Below are positions 45,584 to 52,944 of a DNA stretch of 64,000 nucleotides, in pieces (the stretch's first letter is position 1; each line of letters begins with the position of its first letter). The DNA is from DASXVU01 sp963732855 (GTDB lineage Archaea > Thermoplasmatota > Thermoplasmata > Methanomassiliicoccales > UBA472). The stretch lies in the NCBI GenBank assembly GCA_963732855.1, contig CAVTBB010000003.1:248001-312000 (forward strand). Direction: 5' to 3'. The translations under genes were made by a program, and so were the position numbers. The notes beneath the pieces are model-generated. The model was not told where the DNA came from. It searched no databases and saw nothing but the letters and a program-made list of their open reading frames with translations.

Positions 45584-47575
45584 CTAAGGGTCGGGATCAG
45601 CCCGTTTTCTTCCCGCGGAGAAGAACCTCATGGCCATGCCCACGGCCATTAGGCCGGCCCCGGTCCACAGGAAGGACATCAAAGGTATAATTTTCAACTG
45701 GATGTTGGCGGTGGAGTTGTCGACCCAATCATATGTGATGTAGACATCCTCCATTGCCGCGCTGTAGACGAAAACCATGACATCGACCTTGCCCAGGTCT
45801 CCGAAAAGGGATAGATACATGGCCTTGAGGGCGATGCCGCCCTGTATCAGTTGCCCGTTGTGGTATAGATCGACGGTCGCCTGCCGCAGCTGATCGTACC
45901 GTTCCCCTGCGACGTTGGTCACGTTGATGATGCTCACTTCCTTCACCGTGATCGAATATCCATCCACGCCCACCGTCCCTCCGATCGGCACCTTGTTGTA
46001 CTCTCCCGAGGCTGGGAAAGCCTGGGCATTAGTGGAGACAACAAACGCCAGAAACATCAATGCCACCCCAAAGTGCATGACCTGGGGACCTGCCCGGAAC
46101 AGAGTCTTGCGGAGGGAACAAATCACCCGGGAACGGATTATCAGCTCCACCGAGATCATGATGGAGACGATCGCCGGAGGGACGACCAGGCCGATCTCCA
46201 GACTCGAACCGAGCAACGACATGACAGCGCCCAGTCCGATCGAAGAGGCGACCAGGCCAATAGCCAGCCATGTCATCCACTTGCCCTTGACCCATTTGTA
46301 GACCAGGCAAAGAGACATGGCGATCAGTATGGCGGCGACGAAGAAGGACATCTTCTGGTTGAACTCCACGAAGTTCGCTGTCATACTGAGGTCCACGTTC
46401 TTGACCATGATGAGCAGGATGACCGCCGCGGCCAGAACCATGATGACAACGGCCATGGTCATCAAGGATCGATCGGTGAAGAGATCGCCTTCGTCCTCTG
46501 TTGACTTGGGAGCTGAACGGTAGTTCCGGTAAAGATAAAACATTCCCAACAGGAAGATCGCCATCAGCACGATGAAAGAGACCGCGACGACTGCGTCCTT
46601 CTGCAGCGCCCTTGACAGCCGGTCCGGCGCCGATTCCAGGGCACCCGTCCCGAAAGAATGCACCGATGCCGCCCATATCCCACCCGCCCGGGTGATGAAG
46701 GTCACGAGCAGGGCGGATGAGAACGTTATCATGGCCATAGGCGCAGCGACCATCCGAAATTGCTTTCCTCGCATGTTACGCAGAAGCACATGTACCAGAG
46801 CGGTCGAGAGCACCCATGCGAGCAGCGAAGATGTCTCCACCGGGTCCCACCCCCAATATCCCCCCCATCCGATGACGTAATAAGCCCAAACCGCCCCAAT
46901 GACTATTCCAAGGGTCAATAGAAGCCACGCCGGCCTTGCCCAGAAGAGCCCGGTCTCAGCCCATCCCTCTTCCTTGTTCAGTTGACCGGAGAAGGCCGAA
47001 GCGAACACCATCATGAGCAAGGCATAAGCAGCAAAGACCAAGATCGGGTGCACAGCCATCTCCGGGGTCTGGAGCGACAACTCCATGCCCTGGCCGTCGG
47101 GATATAAGGAAACAAGGGTCGGATCGCTTGGTGCGAAGATGTTCACGGTCAGAAGAACGATGGCAAAAATGGCGGTCACTGACACCGCGATCAGTCTGAG
47201 CCGGGCATGGAATACCGTGTTTGCCAAATTCGCGCGTCTTTCTCTGAACAGTTCCAGCGCCGTGACCAAGGACATCAGCCAGACGAGCAGCACAAAGGAA
47301 CCTGGCGGGCCAGCCCATATCCCTGAGATCTTGTAAACGATATCGAGATCTTTTGAAGAGTTGGTCCACACGTAGGAAAGGGAGGTATCGGTCACTAAGA
47401 AGGAATAAAGGAGGTAAAGAAGGGACAGGCTCATTGCGGAGAAGGAGAGAAGCATGGCCAGGTCGAATACCCTGTCCAGCTTGTGCTGTTTGAGATAAGT
47501 GCTGGCAAACCCGCACAGGGCTGAAACGGCCATTAATATCGCCCCTATGACCAAAAGTACGTCTCCGATCCCCAT
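45584..47575 (-). CDS. ccmF: Cytochrome c maturation heme lyase subunit CcmF
   Basis: CcmF takes heme from CcmE and joins it to apocytochrome c on the outer face of the membrane. The 663-residue protein is polytopic and carries the tryptophan-rich WWD signature WGGYWGWDPVE (residues 237-247), the amino-terminal region with GPPGSFVLLVW and a large outward loop near the carboxy end (about 530-630) followed by a last helix. I prefer ATG 47575, preceded by GGGAG, to the frame start at 47608. No CcmH or CcmG is encoded near it. Confidence 0.92.
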   Translation of the reverse strand: MGIGDVLLVIGAILMAVSALCGFASTYLKQHKLDRVFDLAMLLSFSAMSLSLLYLLYSFLVTDTSLSYVWTNSSKDLDIVYKISGIWAGPPGSFVLLVWLMSLVTALELFRERRANLANTVFHARLRLIAVSVTAIFAIVLLTVNIFAPSDPTLVSLYPDGQGMELSLQTPEMAVHPILVFAAYALLMMVFASAFSGQLNKEEGWAETGLFWARPAWLLLTLGIVIGAVWAYYVIGWGGYWGWDPVETSSLLAWVLSTALVHVLLRNMRGKQFRMVAAPMAMITFSSALLVTFITRAGGIWAASVHSFGTGALESAPDRLSRALQKDAVVAVSFIVLMAIFLLGMFYLYRNYRSAPKSTEDEGDLFTDRSLMTMAVVIMVLAAAVILLIMVKNVDLSMTANFVEFNQKMSFFVAAILIAMSLCLVYKWVKGKWMTWLAIGLVASSIGLGAVMSLLGSSLEIGLVVPPAIVSIMISVELIIRSRVICSLRKTLFRAGPQVMHFGVALMFLAFVVSTNAQAFPASGEYNKVPIGGTVGVDGYSITVKEVSIINVTNVAGERYDQLRQATVDLYHNGQLIQGGIALKAMYLSLFGDLGKVDVMVFVYSAAMEDVYITYDWVDNSTANIQLKIIPLMSFLWTGAGLMAVGMAMRFFSAGRKRADPDP

Positions 47576-47616
47576 TTTATTCTCCCGCCTCTGGCTAGAT
47601 GATAGCACCTATCAAA

Positions 47617-48891
47617 TCAATCTTCCCCCGCCTTGACCACCGTCCGCCCCTTCCCCACCGAACCGCGCCACAGTGCGATGTATGCGGCCAGCGAGATCAC
47701 CAGGACCAGGGAGGTGATGAACCATGCAGCTTCGATGGAATATAACCCGGAAACGAATCCCAGAGTGACCGAGCCGATAACGCCTCCCATCTGGATCACA
47801 AGCGAATCGAAGGACATCAGGGTCGAGCGTTTTTCAGATGGTATCCCTGCATTATACGCTGCTGCATGGGGTGACCCCATGACCCCGATGAGCAGATAGA
47901 CGACGAAATAGAGGACGACGAAACCCAGGACCGTGTTCTGGACCGCCAGTACGGCAATCGACCCCGATAATCCGACCGCCACGACCGCCAGCGTCAGGTA
48001 GAGGTTGCCACGGAAAACATCACATACCTTGCCGGAGAGAGCGGCGCCCATCGATGCCATAGCGAAGTAACCGGCAGCGACCGCTCCGAATATCCAGGAT
48101 TGCGAGTCCGAACCGATGATCCCTTTGAGCTGCGGCTGCCACAAAAGCTCCAAGCTGAAAAGCGCGAACCCGAAAGCCACCATGGCGGTGAGAAGTAGGC
48201 GCGTGTGACGATCGCGGATCCCGAATTCCACAGCATCCCGCAGGACCTTCGGGACTGCCTTGAACCCCTGGGAAACGCTCCCACGCCTTTCCGGTCCGAT
48301 GCTCTCGTGGATCATGACGGAAGTGAGCATGAATTGCACGATCAACATGATCGTCATCGCTAGGATGTTCGCCGAGTACCTTCCCATTCCTGTCAGGCTG
48401 GCAGCCGAATCGCCAAACAATGTGGGGATGAATCCGCCCACCAACGCACCCGCTGCAAGACCCGCCGGGATGAAAACATTGGCGGTCCCTAGTGCTTTTT
48501 GCAGGTTCCCGCTGGGGTGCTTCCGGTTGAACTCGTCGACGAACCATGCATCAATAGAACCGGAGGAAAAGGCCCGGGCCACACCAAGGATGACGAAACC
48601 GATCGCGAAAAAGAGGAAATCCCGACTCACCAGGATGACCACGAGTGCCATCATTGAGATGCCTAGAGACACCAGGTACACTTTCTTCCGCCCTATGGCA
48701 TCGGCCAGTCCGCCAGTGGGCAGTTCAAGGACAATGATCGTCCCAGAATAGAGCGCTAGGACCGTTCCCACCTCGATCAGGTTTAGCCCATTATCCAACA
48801 GGAGGAGAACCATCACCGGCGTGAAGATACCGGGGATGAACCAGTGCACCGTCTGATTGATGACATAGGTGGTAATTAGTCCGTCCTTCAT
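47617..48891 (-). CDS. Major facilitator superfamily transporter
   Basis: The 424-residue protein has twelve membrane segments and the MFS motif A-like loop GGLADAIGRKKVYLV. It is inserted between ccmE and ccmF with short gaps (67 and 41 bp), all in one direction. It could move a substrate linked to cytochrome or heme biology, but nothing in the sequence shows this; drug- or sugar-type exporters have similar sequences. Position in the operon is the only hint. Confidence 0.88.
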   Translation of the reverse strand: MKDGLITTYVINQTVHWFIPGIFTPVMVLLLLDNGLNLIEVGTVLALYSGTIIVLELPTGGLADAIGRKKVYLVSLGISMMALVVILVSRDFLFFAIGFVILGVARAFSSGSIDAWFVDEFNRKHPSGNLQKALGTANVFIPAGLAAGALVGGFIPTLFGDSAASLTGMGRYSANILAMTIMLIVQFMLTSVMIHESIGPERRGSVSQGFKAVPKVLRDAVEFGIRDRHTRLLLTAMVAFGFALFSLELLWQPQLKGIIGSDSQSWIFGAVAAGYFAMASMGAALSGKVCDVFRGNLYLTLAVVAVGLSGSIAVLAVQNTVLGFVVLYFVVYLLIGVMGSPHAAAYNAGIPSEKRSTLMSFDSLVIQMGGVIGSVTLGFVSGLYSIEAAWFITSLVLVISLAAYIALWRGSVGKGRTVVKAGED

Positions 48892-48958
48892 CTCTTGCGC
48901 CTCCGAACAGCTAGGTATGGACCTGAGCTACTGGCTACATATTAAGCCTAACTGTGAG

Positions 48959-49378
48959 TCAATACTTCGACGCGCATCCCACGGTGACCGCGTCGGCATA
49001 TAGGGCCACAGGCAGCCCGGATGATATCGCGCCTTTCACAACCACCTCTTTACCGTTCTCGAAACCCGAGGGCAATGTCCCTTTCATGACGACGACGATC
49101 GTATCGTTCAGATTCGTCCGGTCTGTTAGCGTGAAATTGCCTGACCCGAACCAGTTATTTACTTTACCCTGGACCTCGAGATACTTTCCGACGTAATTTG
49201 ATGTGCCAGTGCCAATGGCAGCGGAGTCGTTCGAGATCGGTGTCACCTCTAGGAAGGTCTTTCCTGTTGTATCCCAGCCCCAGAAGATTATGACCAGGGC
49301 TAAGGCGATTACGACGAAGGCAATCAGGAGGTGCTTCCGTTTGCGGGGCATGCCTTTCTTCTTCGGTTCATTTTCCAT
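48959..49378 (-). CDS. ccmE: Heme chaperone CcmE, archaeal Cys-x3-Tyr type
   Basis: CcmE receives heme from CcmABCD and holds it covalently for CcmF. The 139-residue protein has one amino-terminal membrane anchor (14-33) and an OB-fold (GKYLEVQGKVNNWF, GNFTLTDRTN, KEVVVKGAI). The chain ends VGCASKY, so the heme-binding residue is C135 with Y139 (CxxxY) instead of the usual HxxxY. This variant is known in archaea and some sulfate reducers. The gene overlaps ccmD by 11 nt. Confidence 0.9.
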   Translation of the reverse strand: MENEPKKKGMPRKRKHLLIAFVVIALALVIIFWGWDTTGKTFLEVTPISNDSAAIGTGTSNYVGKYLEVQGKVNNWFGSGNFTLTDRTNLNDTIVVVMKGTLPSGFENGKEVVVKGAISSGLPVALYADAVTVGCASKY

Positions 49379-49517
49379 CTTGCTTGGACCTCTGCTTCAG
49401 CTCCGCCAGTTCCCTTCTGAGGGCGCACTGTTTTCGATCGATGTAGAACAGATACAGGAACAGGCCCACCCACACCAATGAATAGGCTACATAAACCGGA
49501 ACCATCTCGTTGGCCAT
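49368..49517 (-). CDS. ccmD: CcmD-like small membrane protein (49 residues)
   Basis: Direct translation of the gap between ccmC and ccmE gives a 49-residue protein with one membrane helix (about VYVAYSLVWVGLFLYLFYI) followed by a charged, helical cytoplasmic tail. This is the layout of CcmD, which releases holo-CcmE from the CcmABC complex. Its ATG at 49517 overlaps the first base of the ccmC stop region and its TGA lies 11 nt inside ccmE, so the three genes are translationally coupled. Assignment rests on size, topology and position. Confidence 0.8.
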   Translation of the reverse strand: MANEMVPVYVAYSLVWVGLFLYLFYIDRKQCALRRELAELKQRSKQDGK

Positions 49518-50590
49518 CAGGTCTCGCCCCCCATTCTCTGCTTCATGTGCTCGAGCTCGATTATTGCCGCCTCTATTTCAACCCTTTTCAATAGTATCGC
49601 AAGGAAGAGTAAGGAGAATCCAATTACCGATGCCGTTACCGTGACCCCGGCCTCCAGCGACAGACTGCCGGTATCAGATGCTATCACCTCCGGATGGCTC
49701 GACTGCAGCAGCGGGGCGACGCGTGCCGACAACAGACTGAGCGGCACGGTGAGGAATGCTACGACCCCATACACAGAGGACACCCGCGCCCGGCGCCCCA
49801 CCTCAGTTATGGCTGGCCTGAGCATCAGGTAACCGATGTATGCCACCCACAAGATGAACGTGGTCACCAGCTTTGTGTCCTCCCAGCGCCAATACACGCC
49901 CCATTCCTCCTTCGCCCAGACCGGACCGGTAAGCAACGCCAGAGTGGCGAATAGTATACCGATCTGGGCTGAGGCGAAGGCGATGGTGTCCGCCCTTTCA
50001 TCCCGCTTCCACAGGTAAATCATGCTGGTGACGAACGTGATGAAGAAAGCCAGGTATGACACCCATGCCACCGGCATGTGGAAGTAGAATATCTTCTGCG
50101 CCAACGGAGCAACGAGTACCCCTGGGTTTGCCCCGGTCGGCGATTGGTCGACGCTGTTCCGATCGCTGGAGATGGCTGCCGATGAAGTTACTTTTCCGTC
50201 TACGGTCAGGTTTGTGCCGGCCAGGATGGTAAAGTTCGGATCGTATGGAAGAATCACGAGGATCGGTCGTGCCATCCAGAACGGGCTGGCATAAAAATGG
50301 TCGTCGGCCCGTGCGACCGATCCAGCGATGTAATCGCTGCCCTTCCATAGGAGATAATCAGAATGGTCGAGAAGAAGGAACTCATAGTCAGTTCGATTGA
50401 CGTCGGGCTCGGTTAGGATGGCAAACCCGGTCACCTTGATCCGGGAACCCTCCACCGACGGCAGAATCTTGTCCGCAGATCGGACCCCGGTGGTCGGTAT
50501 CGGTGCGTAGAACGTCGCCAGGTATACGGTCAGGAGGATTAGCGCAATGGCGATGGCCATTAACGGAACGAACAGTTTCTTCACCTTCAT
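49517..50590 (-). CDS. ccmC: Cytochrome c maturation protein CcmC with extracytoplasmic insertion
   Basis: CcmC presents heme to CcmE. The carboxy two thirds (from about 165) match CcmC: IFYFHMPVAWVSYLAFF holds the first axial histidine, KEEWGVYWRWEDTKLV is the WWD motif, with a second histidine in LQSSHPEV. At 357 residues it is about 110 longer than usual. The extra part (about 35-155) lies between the first helix and the CcmC core, outside the cell, and looks beta-rich (SRIKVTGFAILTEPD, NLTVDGKVTSS), similar in style to the CcmE OB-fold. It abuts ccmB. Confidence 0.88.
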   Translation of the reverse strand: MKVKKLFVPLMAIAIALILLTVYLATFYAPIPTTGVRSADKILPSVEGSRIKVTGFAILTEPDVNRTDYEFLLLDHSDYLLWKGSDYIAGSVARADDHFYASPFWMARPILVILPYDPNFTILAGTNLTVDGKVTSSAAISSDRNSVDQSPTGANPGVLVAPLAQKIFYFHMPVAWVSYLAFFITFVTSMIYLWKRDERADTIAFASAQIGILFATLALLTGPVWAKEEWGVYWRWEDTKLVTTFILWVAYIGYLMLRPAITEVGRRARVSSVYGVVAFLTVPLSLLSARVAPLLQSSHPEVIASDTGSLSLEAGVTVTASVIGFSLLFLAILLKRVEIEAAIIELEHMKQRMGGET

Positions 50591-50591
50591 C

Positions 50592-51272
50592 TCAAACCTC
50601 CAGGACGTAGTCTATCATCAGGTATCCGACCGCCGCGAAAAGGATGGCGAATCCCAACACTGGCTGCAGCTGAGTAACCAGTCCAGAATGGTCACCATTG
50701 ATCGCGAACCGAGTTGCGGAAACAGCCGGAAGTATGACGGCGAAAATGATCAATGGGATCGATATAACGGGGAACAAAGCAGCCCCAGACCGGGTAGTGG
50801 ATGCTATGGCAGCCACCAGTGTGCCGATCAGGACGATTGCGGTCGAACCAGCGATCATCACTAAACAGACCTCCATGAACGCCCCTGAATAATCATAGTT
50901 GAAGAACAGGTAGAACATGACCAATGAGAACGAGTTGACGGCCAGGACCAGTATCAGATTGGCGATCACCTTGCCTGCGAACAGGGTTCCCCGGTCGACC
51001 GGACAAAGCAAAAGGGCCTCCATTGTGCCGCTTTGCCGCTCCTTATCGAATGCGGCGTAGATCCCGGTGATGGCAGCGAAGGAGAAACATACCCAGAGAG
51101 ATGCCGAGGAGAGCTCCGACATATCGACGGTACCCGTCCTTACCGAATCCGTGAAGGCAAAACGGAACGCCATGATGATGAGTAGCGAAAACAGGAGCAT
51201 CACGCCCAGCAGCTCTTTCGAGCGGGCCTCCACCTTCAGGTCCTTGACGGCCAATGCAATCGCCCCTTTCAT
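50592..51272 (-). CDS. ccmB: Heme exporter membrane subunit CcmB
   Basis: The 226-residue protein has six membrane helices and the CcmB hallmarks: VKDLKVEARSKELLG at the start, FDKERQSGTMEALLLCPVDR and GTLFAGKVIANLILV. It pairs with the ATPase CcmA to drive release of holo-CcmE from CcmC. The start codon overlaps the stop of ccmA at 51272, and ccmC follows 2 nt later. Confidence 0.92.
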   Translation of the reverse strand: MKGAIALAVKDLKVEARSKELLGVMLLFSLLIIMAFRFAFTDSVRTGTVDMSELSSASLWVCFSFAAITGIYAAFDKERQSGTMEALLLCPVDRGTLFAGKVIANLILVLAVNSFSLVMFYLFFNYDYSGAFMEVCLVMIAGSTAIVLIGTLVAAIASTTRSGAALFPVISIPLIIFAVILPAVSATRFAINGDHSGLVTQLQPVLGFAILFAAVGYLMIDYVLEV

Positions 51273-51982
51273 TAATGCCCCCCCTTCAGCACGCTCTGGT
51301 AGGCTTTGCTGAAATCAGGTGCTAGCATCTCGTCCCGATCGAACGAGGCCGTAATGAGGCCGCCATCCAAGACCACGCCCCGATCGGCTATGGAAGCGGC
51401 CAATTCGAGGTCGTGTGTCACCATCAGACCCCCACCGCAGCCGCTCTTCTCCTTTTCCAGTATTACAGTGAGAAGATCTACGCTCTTCAGATCGAGACCG
51501 GAGAAAGGCTCATCCAATAGCAGCAACCGGGGAGAGGTGATGAGCGCCCGGGCGATGGAAAGACGTCGTCTCATGCCCATCGACAAGGTCGCGCTGATGT
51601 CGTTCTTTCTAAGGCTTAGACCAAGCTCTTCCAGTAAGCCTTCCGCTCTGGGTTTGAACTCCGATGATGGGCGCCCGGACATGGAATGGAAGAACCGCAG
51701 ATTCTCTAACGCTGTGAGCTCGTCATACAGCAATGGTGAATGCATTACCGCCCCGATGGCCCGGCGGGCCTCCACCGGATCATCGGATATGTCATTCCCG
51801 TCAATGAGCACTTGGCCCTTGTCAGCGGAGGATAGTGTGGCAATGACCTTGAGCAGAGTTGTCTTACCCGCCCCGTTCGGCCCCAGCACGGCCACCAGCT
51901 CACCATCGCGTAGAGAAAGGGTCACTCCTTTCAAAACCTCTTTCCTGCCATAGGACTTCCATAGGTCCTTTACCTGCAACAT
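51272..51982 (-). CDS. ccmA: Heme exporter ATPase subunit CcmA
   Basis: The 236-residue ABC ATPase has Walker A GPNGAGKTTLLK, the signature ATLSMGMRRRLSIARAL and Walker B LLLLDEPFSGLD, with the switch histidine in MVTHDLELA. With CcmB it forms the transporter-like engine of System I cytochrome c maturation. It is the first gene of the ccm operon and is divergent from the surface-protein genes across 268 bp, so the two blocks may share a control region. Confidence 0.9.
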   Translation of the reverse strand: MLQVKDLWKSYGRKEVLKGVTLSLRDGELVAVLGPNGAGKTTLLKVIATLSSADKGQVLIDGNDISDDPVEARRAIGAVMHSPLLYDELTALENLRFFHSMSGRPSSEFKPRAEGLLEELGLSLRKNDISATLSMGMRRRLSIARALITSPRLLLLDEPFSGLDLKSVDLLTVILEKEKSGCGGGLMVTHDLELAASIADRGVVLDGGLITASFDRDEMLAPDFSKAYQSVLKGGH

Positions 51983-52195
51983 TTGTGGCTGCCGCTCCTT
52001 GGGAAGTCCTTATCGCACCATATCTGTTATCAATTCTTTTATGACAACGAAGATCCGATCATCGATTTGATGACTCCCCGCGTGATCCGTCATGAAACAG
52101 GCATAGCCCGATTTGTCCGTTCTCCAATATTTCAGTCACATTAGAATCTATGTTTCTCGGCTGGCCCTGTATTCATATCGGGCTCCTAGGCAAAG

Positions 52196-52204
52196 GCATA
52201 TTAA
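52196..52204 (+). promoter_or_regulatory. TATA-like element and ribosome-binding site of the 52251 gene
   Basis: The sequence ATATTAAAG lies about 50 nt before ATG 52251. A start of transcription about 25 nt downstream would leave a leader that contains GGAGG at 52234-52238, a reasonable ribosome-binding site for ATG 52251. The element sits in the divergent region between ccmA and the surface-protein block. Confidence 0.45.
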
Positions 52205-52250
52205 AGATGGAGCTCAAATGGTAATCAAGGGACGGAGGCACGTTCCCCCC

Positions 52251-52925
52251 ATGGAAAGGAAGGTCGCTGTATCATTCATACTTATCGTAGCTGTCCTGGC
52301 TATGGCAATGTCGGTAGCTGCGTTTCCTGAGGTCGGGGTGCCAAACTCCAACAGAGACGCCGATTGTGGATTCCGACCGGGCTGCCACCAAGCGGACAAT
52401 TCCCTGAGCCTGTCCATGCAGTCTTCTTCCCTCTCTTTGCAGGCAGGCCAATCCGTATCGGTCTGGGTCAACGTGACCAGGAACGGGGCCGGCGGAGAAG
52501 GAGGAGATGAGGGGGTGAGCCCAATAGCCGTCATCCTTTTAGCCGGAACCGCGACAGGTAACGGGACAAATCCGGCGTCCGTAGGATGGACCATCGTCAG
52601 CGATCCTTTCGGTACAACGTTCAATGAGAACCAACAGAACGCCGGGGTCGGGCCGACCTCGTACCACTGGACGTTGAAGGCCCCCTCCACTGCTGGCACA
52701 TATAAACTGTTGGCCCAAGGGTACCATGATGGGCCGGCCTTCAACACCTATTCGCTCGGTTTGGCATTCAGCGTTACTAACGCCTCAACGCCATCGCCAA
52801 ATGGGGTATCGGGCACACCACAATCATCTACTCCGATTAGTCCCGGAATCTTCGCCCTCATAGCGGCAACGGTTATTATGATTGCGATCGTCGCGAGCTG
52901 GCTTTTCGTAAGGGGGAGAAAGTAA
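52251..52925 (+). CDS. Secreted membrane-anchored protein with Cys-x5-Cys-His motif
   Basis: About 224 residues: a signal peptide (MERKVAVSFILIVAVLAMAM), a short segment with DCGFRPGCHQ, a beta-sandwich domain (LSLQAGQSVSVWVNVTRNG, YHWTLKAPSTAGTYKLLAQG), a linker of Ser/Thr/Pro, and a carboxy-terminal membrane helix with a positive end. The layout resembles the 'choice-of-anchor V' domain, whose bacterial members carry a CxxCH heme motif in this position; here the spacing is C-x5-C-H. Upstream ATGs (52218 and others) do not give a better start. It could be a c-type cytochrome with unusual spacing or a disulfide-bonded structural protein. Confidence 0.7.
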   Translation: MERKVAVSFILIVAVLAMAMSVAAFPEVGVPNSNRDADCGFRPGCHQADNSLSLSMQSSSLSLQAGQSVSVWVNVTRNGAGGEGGDEGVSPIAVILLAGTATGNGTNPASVGWTIVSDPFGTTFNENQQNAGVGPTSYHWTLKAPSTAGTYKLLAQGYHDGPAFNTYSLGLAFSVTNASTPSPNGVSGTPQSSTPISPGIFALIAATVIMIAIVASWLFVRGRK

Positions 52926-52944
52926 GATACGAGGTGACTTGTTC

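Noticed and set aside
46029..46676. 215-codon second minus-strand frame inside ccmF
   Set aside because: It is an out-of-frame shadow of ccmF, whose own sequence is conserved throughout.
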